DNA of 64,000 nucleotides, taken from NCBI GenBank assembly GCA_022747635.1, contig JAKTNV010000009.1, positions 63,341,177 through 63,405,176 on the forward strand, written 5' to 3'. Shown here piece after piece: positions 50,311-61,400 of this stretch. Below the pieces are notes generated by a model. The model searched no databases. It had not been told where the DNA came from and saw only the letters and a program-made list of their open reading frames with translations. The number at the start of each line of letters is the position of its first letter. Positions within the stretch are counted from its first letter, which is position 1. The stretch comes from Hetaerina americana (taxonomy: Eukaryota; Arthropoda; Insecta; Odonata; Calopterygidae). The position numbers and the translations under genes were made by a program.

Positions 50311-52879
50311 ATACAAACGGTTTCTCCCGGAAAAATTTTGGAAGGAGTCCATTAAAATTTCCAAGCTATAGTACGCTAAAGCGAGCTCTAAGAAGTTAAC
50401 GACGCGCGAAGAAGGGTAGACTGAGTTTCATAGTTCAAAGAGCATTTTCGTGATATGCAAACTAAAAGGTAGCTGCAGCAGTTATGTGATCACAAGAATG
50501 AGCGTTACATCATGGATCTTCGTCATTTTAAATTACCAGCCAGCCGGAAACTTATTATGGAGTGAGTGAAATGCAAATTTTGCAACAAAACAGCAGGTAT
50601 TAGTCAGAAGATAGGATAAAAAATATTGAAGGGAAACCTAGAGTTAAACCTAGGGAATTATTTTTCAATTTCTTACAACTCATTCAGTTTTCATCACGTC
50701 TAATCGTAGATTTATTCGAGTTTAAATTTTCACCGCCGAAGTTTGCTAATATTTTTTTTCTATTGAAAAAGGTATTTCCTAGAATTCGAATTCGTTTTTA
50801 AGGTAATGATGATTGACTAGATTCCGATGTCAGTTTGCATTACAAAAAAGTTGCTTGACTACTTACAGAAGATATTTAAAGTGGGAATGGGGAAACAAAC
50901 GCACGCCGAAAGACGACTATACTTCCAAAGGTCACATAACTGGAAAATGAAAGCATGATAAAAATTATGTATGATCATTCTAATTAAATTCTTCTTTTCC
51001 CGGTTTGACCTCAATTTTTAGACAAAAGTTCATTTGCTTTGGAAACATGAAATATGTCGCAGGAAGGTATGAAAAACCTCGACAGGACCAGATGCTCGGA
51101 TGAAAGAAAGCCCCAATGCTGTCTGAATGTGGTTTCAAAAGATATGTACGCGACGAGATATTGTACGGGGTTTATGTGCAGACGTAATGAAAATTTTTCG
51201 AACTGCCAGCTGTATCAACCACCTAGACTGAGGAAATTAGGCCTAAGAGAGAAGAACTTTTTTTATACATTCAGTGTATGGTTTGCAAAGCGATTATTCT
51301 TACAGCGAATTTGAAAGTTGTCAGAGGTGGAAGCATAATACAAACGTAAGATTTACGAGTTAAATATTTGAATAAAAATCATGCAGGCTATAATTTAAGT
51401 TGGGTAGCATCCTTCCTTGAGTGTTATAAAGAAATATAAAGAAAATATCAAAAATTGGGATTGCTGCACTAAGGTAATTATAAAAATAGTTTTTGGAGTA
51501 AACAATTCACGAATATTTTTATAATACACGGTAAAGAATAGATAATTAAAGAACCCGCTTTGCGAAACAAATAACGTTAATCAAATAGATTTTGTCATAG
51601 AAGAATTTCTTTGATATAGGACTCTTTTTTGATGTTAGCGTTAAAAATATTGAAAGCACTTAGAGAAATATTATAGAAAAAGGGAATAATTGGTTTTTAA
51701 AAAATGACGATTTGTTAACGATCCATAGAGAAAAGTCATTTTTTGTTATGGTTATAGTAGCATTTAATGCGTTTCCTAGAAAAGGGATACTCGTGTTATC
51801 GCTATCAATGTCAGTGAGAACATTGAAGACGAAATTTCAATCTCGATGAATATCCAGATGGAAATCGAAGACTCGCACAACGAGTGATACGAATAAACTG
51901 GAAACTGGAAAAATGAAAATCTGTTTCCCAGAGGAAGAGAGAATTTTTGACGGTGGGATCTAGAAGATGGCAGATGAAGTGAACGGAGAATATATTGAGA
52001 AATACTTGTATGGAAGGATTATGTTGACAAGCTTAAATAATAATAATTTTACTCTGGATAATGTAAACTGTAACTAACCTTCACTTTTATCAGTGACAGA
52101 ACTTACTGAGAATTTGTTGGTTGATCAGGGAAAAGTGTGACCTCTATGTTCCCTGAAGTTCTTGCTTCCTAACGTTACAGGTCGTAGGGAGAGGCAGCAT
52201 CTACTTAATTTTCAATTTTGATATGTATTCACTTCTACAAGTACGGTAATGTATAACAGTTTAGCTTGCATTGCATCTGATAACGCAAGTTTTCAAATGC
52301 GGCCCGCACGAATGAAGAACCAGAGCTTCAACGAAACCTTCAACAGATTGTTCATTTCTGCCCTCCTAACCTATGGGAATGGTAACTGATGATATTATAA
52401 TTGCTGCAAGCAATCTTTTCAACCTATCAATCTTATTTAGGTCCAAAAATTGGCTCTAGATACATCTATGGTTGATTACACGAGTAAAAATGCTGTCTGT
52501 GATCGTAAAAACCAATTCATTTACATGCTCCTTTGTTTTTGACGAAAAATTTTCTTTGAAAAACATTTGAATGACTAAATAAACTTAGGGTGAAATATCA
52601 ATAAAATATTTAATATAATTAAGGAGCACAACTCTTGCTGCGCAATTAAGCATTATTTTATGTGAGATTAAACTTTCAATTGTACTATCGTTAATTTTTA
52701 CCTTCTCTAATGTTCACCTCTTTCTACTTCTCATTCAGTTGCTCCTAATTATATATTTCCATATATTTAGGAATAATAGCGATAATAAGTAGGGAAGATA
52801 ATTGGTATGATTAAGTTCATTGAGAAAAATACTGATTATTTTTATTTCGAATTCTACGACGGCGTCAAAAATCGTCACT
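50311..52879. other. AT-rich stretch, nothing recognised
   Basis: No gene or known repeat. The 86-codon plus frame at 51054-51314 has seven cysteines but no pattern I recognise. Confidence 0.4.
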
Positions 52880-54200
52880 AATGATCGTCACTGCCACTGT
52901 CTCTCTCTAGTGGCTATCATAGTTTCCTAGGGATATATTAGGGGATATAATGCATAAAGGAAGGCAAATTTGGGAGAAACGCGTGCAGGGAAAGATGGAA
53001 TTGGAGAATGAGAAAATGTTTTGAGGAGAGAGGAAAGAGAGGGAAGCAAATGATGGCGAAGGACCGTACAAAGCCTGGAGTAAGGAGGGGGAAAAGGAGA
53101 GAGAGAAGGAGGGAGAGGAGCGAAGGACTGAATGCACACAAAAAAAATAATAAAAAAAGTTTGTGTTTATACATATAAAACAGGACCCTGGAGAAGGAAG
53201 CTCTATTCTCTGTTTTTTTGGACTATGGAGATGGGATGGAGCGGACAGAGATGAAGAGATGAGTTTTTAGGGGAGAGGGAGGAGTAGAAGGGTTGAGACG
53301 GTGGGAAGAGGCATGGCGGAAAAGGTTTGAGAGAAGTATGAGAGAGAGAGAGAGAGTTGATTTCAGAGGTTTGGGCATTCTCCAGTGGTTGGCCAGAGTT
53401 CCGTTAATTGGAGGGGAACTGGCGGGCATTAAAGATGACGTCGCCTTGCACACGTCCCTCGCATCTTCTTCACGCCTTCCCCCACCCCACCACCACAAAC
53501 CCTTCTCCTTCCCTCTCCCACCCCCAAACTTCATGCCGGCCTAAAAAAAAAATCGCCCTCACTCCCAGCAATCCCATACCCCTCGCCACCCCTCCAACCC
53601 GCGGCCATTCCGCATTCGCCAACGTTACTCACCTCACTCACATCCCTTCCTCACGCTTCAACTCTCACCCCCCCTTCCCAACTTCTTCCTCCATCGCCTC
53701 CTTCCCCACTCGTCCTCCTCATCTAACGCCTCTCCCGCGTCCACGAGCACGAGTTCCCATACCCCATCCCCCCACCCCAAACCCCTCCACGCCCCTAAGG
53801 TGCCAAATGGCAGGACTATTGTCGTGCTTCCCTCGGTCGCCGCGGTCGCTAGGGGCGGCGTCCCCGTCGATTTAATTGCCGGCATTCTTTTGTTCCGCCT
53901 ACCCACCTCGCCCCACCCCCCCTTCACACTATACCTTCTGCCTCTTCCACACTCACTCCCTTCCACCCCTCTTATATTCGGTTGTGCGGTTATTTACGCT
54001 GATGTCTTCCAAACCTTTCCCCGCCTAGCGCCATCCTTCACCCTATATCCATCCCCCGCACAATCAGTCTCTTCACCTTTTCTCTTTCCCAACAGGAAAA
54101 TTATTCGGGTCAAACGCGTCCGTGTTATTCGGTCTGGAACTGAGGTCTTCGGGAAAAAGTGTTTCCCACCACAGTCACCATAAGGTCCTGTCCGTCTGGT
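52880..54200. other. Large GC-rich island with strand switch
   Basis: Purine-rich on the plus strand at 52920-53350, then pyrimidine-rich and CpG-containing at 53450-54100. Open frames up to 155 codons on plus (53408-53875) and 127 (53800-54183), with counterparts on minus, all lack domains. This is the largest such island. A promoter-like CpG island remains possible. Confidence 0.45.
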
Positions 54201-55103
54201 TTTTTTTCCTATTTTTCACTGTATTTTTTCGCAATAGACACCAAAATTATTTCAGTTTTATGGTCCGTTTGTTGGTAACGGGAGGGATGCATTCAGGAAG
54301 CGGAATGAACCCTGAGACCGGGAATATCCCTCCAAGGGACAATAAGGTATTTCTGAGCGAGCATTTGTTTTGGCGCGTTCTTTAGCATGCGCGGCCATTT
54401 ATGTCGTTCCATCTCCCTCGTCACCTATCTCACTGCAACTTAATTAATAACGTATATTTTTATAACCCTGGACTATTTCCTCGTCGTGCAGGAACTGAAA
54501 AGTGTTGAGCGGAACTTTGAATGGGTGCTTAACAGAGAGAACAAGAGGAACTGAACTATTTCGCATGATTAAGTGGACCGGTGAAACAGTGAAATGAAAC
54601 ACCTTAGTCCCGAGCTTGGCTTGGAAGTACTGTGAAAAAAATAGTCATTCTCTCCAGCTTCCAACTGATGCGGTCACGTTAAATGCATACTTCCTTGGAC
54701 CAGCATATTTTCTGGGTCAGCTGGAGTGACCTAAAGATACTATGAGCGACTGCGAAAAAAATAACTTAGGTGCAACTTTGTTTGGATTAAAACGTGACCA
54801 TGGGCTTTCATAAAGCTCATTCAGGCCTAAACAGCCCCAAAAATCTTCTTTGTGGTAAGTGTTTTCATGATTTCTTGGATGAGTAACTGTGTCTCAAAGG
54901 TTACTTAAGCCAAGGATAATTAGAGTTTTGTGATACTTAGGTGCATAAAGAGTTCTTAAAATACATGTTTTAATCTTTTCACAGGTTGTGGAAACATAAC
55001 TTCCTTTTTTAAAGGGGTATTGCTTTATAAAAGAGGAATTCATGTTGCCACACCGTGTACAAATAGTTGAATGGTCTCACCAATTAGTTTAAAATTAATA
55101 ATT

Positions 55104-55134
<31 letters not shown>

Positions 55135-58100
55135 TGGTTATCGAGGAGAAAGAGGAACCATCCCAACAATTGACGCACCAGCATTATGAACATATTTATT
55201 GATTATGATATTTGTTATATCAATCTAAAATATAATGCTGCCATAATAATAACATTTATCCTAAATGTCTGGTCAATTTCTGCTACAGGTTTTAATCTCT
55301 TAGCCCATTTTACAATCCATTTACAATTTCTGTGATAAGATTATTGAAGAATAAATATAACTTTCATTACTTTTCCTTTTAAACTACTGTTATAAAAGAG
55401 AAAAAATCGAAAATATTCCCAAAGCTTTCTTGGTTCATAGTTTATAGTTTTCATGAATGAAAACTTGGGACAACATTCAAGAGCCGATGAAAGGATCCTT
55501 TGAATAACAAATTAAACATAAAACCAAGCGAAGGGTGACCGTTACCTAACTTTAAGTATGGAAGTTACAAAATATTAATGTGTACGTTATCAAAACACTC
55601 AAATAATGACAAGAGATATTTTTATTTAATTTTTTATTATGTCTACGGCACATATTAAAAAAACACTACCAGAATAATTTTACATAAATGTATAATTTCT
55701 TGGAAAATAAAAAATTTGCTCCTTTATTCTTTCCCAAGAAAATATGTAATAATGGTATAATTTCTAACCTAACATCTCTTTGAGAGGAAGGACTTTCATT
55801 GACCTTGAAAACTTTTCAAAGACATTGCATGTCAATTAAAAAATTCACTAGGCCATTTTCCACGAAACAAACTATGTTGCAATAATATCAGTTTTGACGC
55901 ATAGGTGACATCATCATGCCTGGCATCCTCTAGGTTTTCTCCATCACATGACTTCGAGTGATTTTCTTCCGTCCTGCATAGTCTTGATGATTATATCGCT
56001 AACATATTTTTTAATTACTCATATATTACCACCAAATTTTCAGCACCATTATTAATATGTTCACCGAAACGTATAAGGTTCTGCAAATATTGGACAGAAA
56101 AAATCTGACTTCGATCTACTTCCGGAAAGCACAAGTTTCTAAATATAAATATTCATATTTTGCCTTTTTGCATTGCTACTCAGCAGCCTTGGATATCAAG
56201 TCCCTTAAGTATAGTTATAATTCTTCTAAAAGCTCTTAGAAACTACCTTACGCTTGAATGATATTACATCATTGACGATAACTCTTTAGAGGGCACATGG
56301 GTAAAAGTCAAAAACTAGTTTCTCATTAATTACTGTACCCATAGTCCAATGCCGATCACATTAAAAATAGTTCTGGGAAACTTTTGACAGGGCTGAATAA
56401 TGTTTTGTGGGTTCGCCCAAAGTCTTCAAATCCCCTCTTAGGTCCCACCCTGCATACGGTCCTCGCCACAAGCTTCTCGGGCGGTAAAGATGATTAGTTT
56501 GGTTAAAAGTCATTTACAGCAAATATAAATCCATTTAATAGAGTTGAAAACAAAAAAATAAAAAGAACAAATACTGGACTTCAACTACTTTGCTAGTAGT
56601 TGGACTACGTCATTACAAGAAAATTATATGATATATATTACATTTGTAGGATTGCATTGATTTTAGAAAAAAACCAAGGAAAAACTAATTCTCTTCATTC
56701 GATTGTTCTTTCACAGTTGAGCTAGTTTTCTTTCATATATAGAATGTACATAGTACATCATGTGTCATTGGCAATGTTAGAAAATAAGTGAAAATGTTGA
56801 CAGGAATGACGTTTACTGATCAACACTCACTGCAATAGAACCCAATATGCTCGCAAATAAGTAATATTCAACCAATTATTTATTTATGAACTAAACTTTA
56901 TGTCTATTTAATTAATAACTTGTATTTAAACATTTGATATAATTTAAAATATCGTTTCACGGACTTATAGAACTAACATTGAAAGAAAAATATGAATGTA
57001 TAATTTCACGAAAAGTTTAGGCAAGGAAACCTATTTTTCAGTCCACATTGAGGAAATTAATAATTTTTATTCCAATTCCGAGCTATCTCACTCATTTCCG
57101 TGATATGCAAAGGGGAAAGAAGGGGTGCTACTGACCAGTCTTATCTTAGGGGAATCAAGAAATTGTGCATTGAGAATTTTAGCGTTTCCGTAATAAGACA
57201 TTATGGTACGAAAAACTGAGGCAGAATGTACATATAAATTGACATGCTGGAGCTGCAATATGGTTGAAACAACATAAATTAATGTGTAAAATTGTTTGTT
57301 CACGATGAAACAACAAATTGACGTAAATACGTGCGTATGTAAATACATACATATAGAGTACTGTGCGTAAAAATCGAAACACTCAAGTATCAGATTAATG
57401 GAACGTAGATATCCTCAGTATAAGACATAGCATAGCCTATGTTTTCAAGGTTTTTACAGTCAATACTAACGATATATTTTTTAGAGAACTAAAATAGGTA
57501 CGTTTTCCGTCACTCTTTTTATATCATTTGGAAATATTGACTCAAAACATCCACGCGATGGTATTTATTTCATGAGAATAACAACCGTCAACTTCACCTT
57601 CTAAGTTTTCATTACTAGCAAGTTTGGGTACTCTCCATTTCTCATTTTATTTTCCCTGCAGGATATCTGTTTCCTTCTTTTTAGGTCATTAACAAATACA
57701 CTTCCCTGAATGGCAACACTTCACGAGGATCAATTATGATTTCCACTCCACTTAATTTCTGAGAGGAATATTGACGCCTAAATATCCACGGTGCTCTATT
57801 ATTTCTCACTTGAATGAAGGATAAGTAGTTAGACAAAAGTAACTTCAACCTTGTAATTATATTAAGAGGAAGGCTAAAGTGTCACGGAAAAATAACAGCC
57901 ACGCAAACCTACGGTTGATGTGAAAAAAACTTCAAACCGTATTTATTTCCTCGTAATGAAAACGATGATGTTCTTCAAATTTGTTCTGTGGCTCTTTAGC
58001 AGACCAAAATAAAATGACCATTTCACACGCAACATTCTATTTAGCAATGCCGCTAATGGGAAAATTATTCGAGGCAAATATACTTCCGCAAAAACAAAGC

Positions 58101-58704
58101 CTGGCAAGTTTAAATAGACCTTGGTTTTAATTAAGTTGATTGAAAACCTTATACTTCGGCGACAGATGATTAATTATATATTTTAGAGCATTAGTAAAAA
58201 AACGATGTAAAAAAGAGGGCCTCCTTCCATTTCACTCAAGTAAATATATTTGTGTGCCTGACTGCTCTAAAAATCAAATAAATGATTATAATGTATCACT
58301 AAGTATGCAAATACTATTTAATGCTCAACTAAAATAACTCTTATGATATACATTAAGTGAGGCAATATTTAACAGAATAAAAAGTGACGAAAATTTTGTG
58401 ATTGAAAATTGTATATAATCAAAACAAAGATTTGCTTCACCAATGGTCAAGCACTTTTACTATAACTGAAAACAAAGGTTCTTAGCTCATAGCTCCAAAG
58501 TAACGACACTGCTCTTTTTGTCAAACACGTTAATCAATTTCAATCAATTAAATTTTGCTATTAGGCCAACAAGAAAGACATTGATATTTAAAAATTGGCA
58601 ATTGCCAACCTCAATAAACATAATTATCTACATGTGTTCAAAAATGAGAATAAATTATTTCTCCATGAATTTCTGAACCAAGTATTATCGTTATTTTTCT
58701 AGGT
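54201..58704. other. AT-rich stretch, nothing recognised
   Basis: About 4.5 kb with no supported gene. A short (TA)n run of about 26 bases is at 55109-55134. Confidence 0.45.
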
Positions 58705-59370
58705 ACAAAAACTTTAAATAGCATGGATGAGTGCCGAAAGACGAAGACAGAAATGGGGATTCACGCCATTAAACAAAACCAAGGTAATGCGGTTTTCGAG
58801 AAACAGAAAAGAGTAGTTATATATATCAAATATAAGCTAATAAACTGATACAGGAGGAACTGTTTATACATCTCGGAAGTCTTTTAGCCCAAGACGGTCA
58901 AAGTAGCCGGGACTCAAGAAGAAGAATTGCGTTAGATAAAGAAGCTTTCACAATGACGGCATTAAAGACAGGGACGTTGAGTAACGATGTCAAGAAAGGA
59001 CTCACTAAAACTTTATCTTTGAAGCATGGTTTTGTAGGGTGTTAAAACAAGGCCATTGAGGCGAGATGCTATGCGTTGACTCGAGGTTTTTGAAATGTGG
59101 GCGTGAAGAAGCCTGGGAAAGTTGAAATGAACATGAAGAAAAACAAATGAGGAAGAGCTAGGCATCGTGGGCGGGATGAGAGCAACGTTGGGAGAAATCG
59201 AAAAGAGACCGAAAATATCGATGCAGAACATTTTGAATGAGAATAAGATTTTGAAAAATATGATGGAGGAAGGAATGTTAGGAAAGCGAGAAAGGGGAAG
59301 GAAAATTATAGCTATATTTGATAAAAAAAAGGGATGAAAGAAGAATTAGGAATTGAAGCGGAACTAATCT
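58705..59370 (+). pseudogene. RTE-like LINE reverse transcriptase C-terminal relic
   Basis: Frame-broken remains of the C-terminal third of a LINE endonuclease-reverse transcriptase. One frame gives FIHLGSLLAQDG, SSRDSRRRIALDKEAF and NDVKKGLTKT (about 58860-59040), matching the YLGS..DG / RI..AK.AF pattern after the RT core. After a frame change, TNEEELGIVGGMRATLGEIE and a GKRERGRK block (about 59130-59320) match the TNEE...VGE.R.L and GKR.RGRP tail typical of RTE-type elements. Start and end are approximate. No catalytic core remains. Confidence 0.7.
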
Positions 59371-59382
59371 TGTGTCGGATGT

Positions 59383-59396
59383 CAGGTTGTGTTTTA
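59383..59396. repeat. target-site duplication of SINE copy 3
   Basis: CAGGTTGTGTTTTA, repeated at 59707-59720. Confidence 0.92.
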
Positions 59397-59706
59397 GTAG
59401 TAGTAGTAGTTTTGAGGGGAGGCGACCGACAGCTAAGGTCATTTGCGCCATAGGGGAAGGACAGGAAAGGATGAAGGGTGGAGAGAAACCCGGCGTCGGC
59501 ATTAGCCTACTCTTTACGAAAGGCGCCAAGGGGTCCGCGGCTTAACGTCCCATCCGACGGACGGCGTACTCACTCAAAGTGCCCTCCACAAAGCACCGCA
59601 AGTAGGGATCGAGATACCTCTGAAAAATATTCAACACCGCCGGGATTTGAACCCGCGCCCTCAGGGTGGGAAGCCAGTACGTTAGCCCCCGCACCATCTC
59701 GATCCC
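59397..59706 (-). mobile_element. tRNA-derived SINE, copy 3
   Basis: Minus-strand copy of the SINE family at 1398 and 25731, very close to copy 1 over its whole length. It has the tRNA-like head with GGTTCAAATCC, the shared body and an ACT-repeat tail (TAGTAGTAGTAG on plus). Its 5' GGGATCGAGAT is complementary to an internal ATCTCGATCCC (plus 59605-59615). Exact 14-bp target duplications bound it. Open frames through it (plus 59478-59795, minus 59542-59832) are not genes, although such frames may be mis-annotated as hypothetical proteins. Confidence 0.93.
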
Positions 59707-59720
59707 CAGGTTGTGTTTTA
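59707..59720. repeat. target-site duplication of SINE copy 3, second copy
   Basis: CAGGTTGTGTTTTA, directly beyond the SINE 5' end. Confidence 0.92.
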
Positions 59721-59732
59721 TATATACACATA

Positions 59733-59734
<2 letters not shown>

Positions 59735-59790
<56 letters not shown>
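59735..59790. repeat. (TA)n microsatellite
   Basis: About 55 bp of TA dinucleotides close to the SINE insertion site. Confidence 0.95.
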
Positions 59791-59795
<5 letters not shown>

Positions 59796-60429
59796 GTAAT
59801 CTACCGGTTAAGGTAGGTTTTTGGATGGACATAAGTACAAATTAAATAATATGTGACCCCTAGGAAAACACAATATCCTACTTTACATCAGGTCCCTCTT
59901 CAGCTCTGAGTACTTTCTCCCTCCCCTTTCATATATGCATACATATAAATTAGATTTCTTAATTCAGGATTTTAAAGTGTATTTTATGGTCCATTATGGT
60001 TTAATGGTTAGTTATGGTTTAATGTATAGATGTCTGGACGGAATGTTATTTGGTCGTTAAACTGTACTTTTTTTCAAGTCAACGGACTAAATTCATCAGC
60101 CCCTTCATCCTCACTCAATTTATCTTCACAGTTCTATTAAGCACTTATTCTTATCTTATATCTCGCGTTTACATGGTTTCATCGCATGCTACCTCAAGAA
60201 AAAAGCACTAATCTTAGCACAAAACAATAGCCGACAACACGGAAAAATGAATCCGATAATCGGATGAGTCTCAAAGTGATGCCGACAAAGAAGTAGCAGA
60301 GCTCGGACAAAACTGCGCATTCATCTTCGTTCGATAGCTGCTGTAAATTCACCATGCAAGATGATAAATTATTAATTCCGCCCAAATGATAACTTTAGCA
60401 TATGCATTAGGAACCGTATGATGATATAC
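59791..60429. other. AT-rich stretch, nothing recognised
   Basis: No supported feature. Confidence 0.4.
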
Positions 60430-61400
60430 GCTCACTCACCGGTTTGCTAAACCCCTCAATTTTGAGTTCACTTCGCCGGGCGATAAATTGCTCGAACAAG
60501 TACTTTTGCCTCAGGGGGATGTCTGGGACATTTCCATAGTCTGCGCGCGTTTTCCCTCCATAAGCGCATTACCGAAAATTCGCTGGGGTTTTCCAAACCA
60601 ATAAGTAGTTGAGGCGGGACACAAATACACACAAGGCTCCAAACTCTCCCCATTCCCCTCCCTTCCATTTGGTGGCCCTTCCTCTCTCTCTCTCTCTCAC
60701 CCCCTCCACCTCCCCGAGGGCGGGGAATGGTGGGGGGAAGGGGGGGCAGCGACGGGAGTGCGCCTTTAATATTTTCGAACATCAATTTTCTCCTGGGTTT
60801 CCTTTTTTTTCCTCCTAGTCTTCCTCATGTCTCCCTCTCCTTCTCCCATCCTCTCTTCTGTCCTCATGAACGTCGTTAAAAGTGTCCTCCTGGGGTCTCG
60901 CAATTTCGAGGACGGGGGAAAGGAGGAGAAAGAGAAGCACGAAATGAATGAGGGAAAAAAAGGAAAGATGAGAGGTAGAGAAGCGCGCGCGGGCACACAC
61001 ACACACACGCATCGTTAAAGTTGCACGGGACGACTCTTGGAAATAAATAAAAAAAGAAAACTCAGGGTTATTTGTCCCCTCCTCTTACCAACTTCTACAC
61101 CCCAACCCACACTTCATATTTCTCCCAAGGTCCTCCCCCTCTCACGATGGATAAAATCCACGGAATATCGTATTCCGACTCATATGGGTAGGTACCGCGT
61201 ACGTCAAAATAAAAAAAACAACAAACCGCGAAGCAAGGAAAGATTGGTGGAGGATCAGCCGGATCGTTTGGGAAGGGAAGATTTTTATTTTCTTAGGAGA
61301 GAGACGAATCGAATGAGGACCCCGTGCGCTTTTAGCTCGTCAACTAAGTTTTTTGAAAGGAGGAAATTTTGAAAAAACAGTCACTCGTACAACACAAGGG
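60430..61400. other. GC-rich island with CT and CA repeats
   Basis: Pyrimidine-rich with a CT-repeat at about 60682-60699, a G-rich run at 60728-60750, and CGCGCGCG followed by CA repeats at 60983-61010. Short frames on both strands have no domain. Confidence 0.45.

Noticed and set aside
53408..53875. 155-codon plus-strand open frame
   Set aside because: Pro/Ser/His-rich translation of pyrimidine-rich DNA; frames on both strands are open through the same region.
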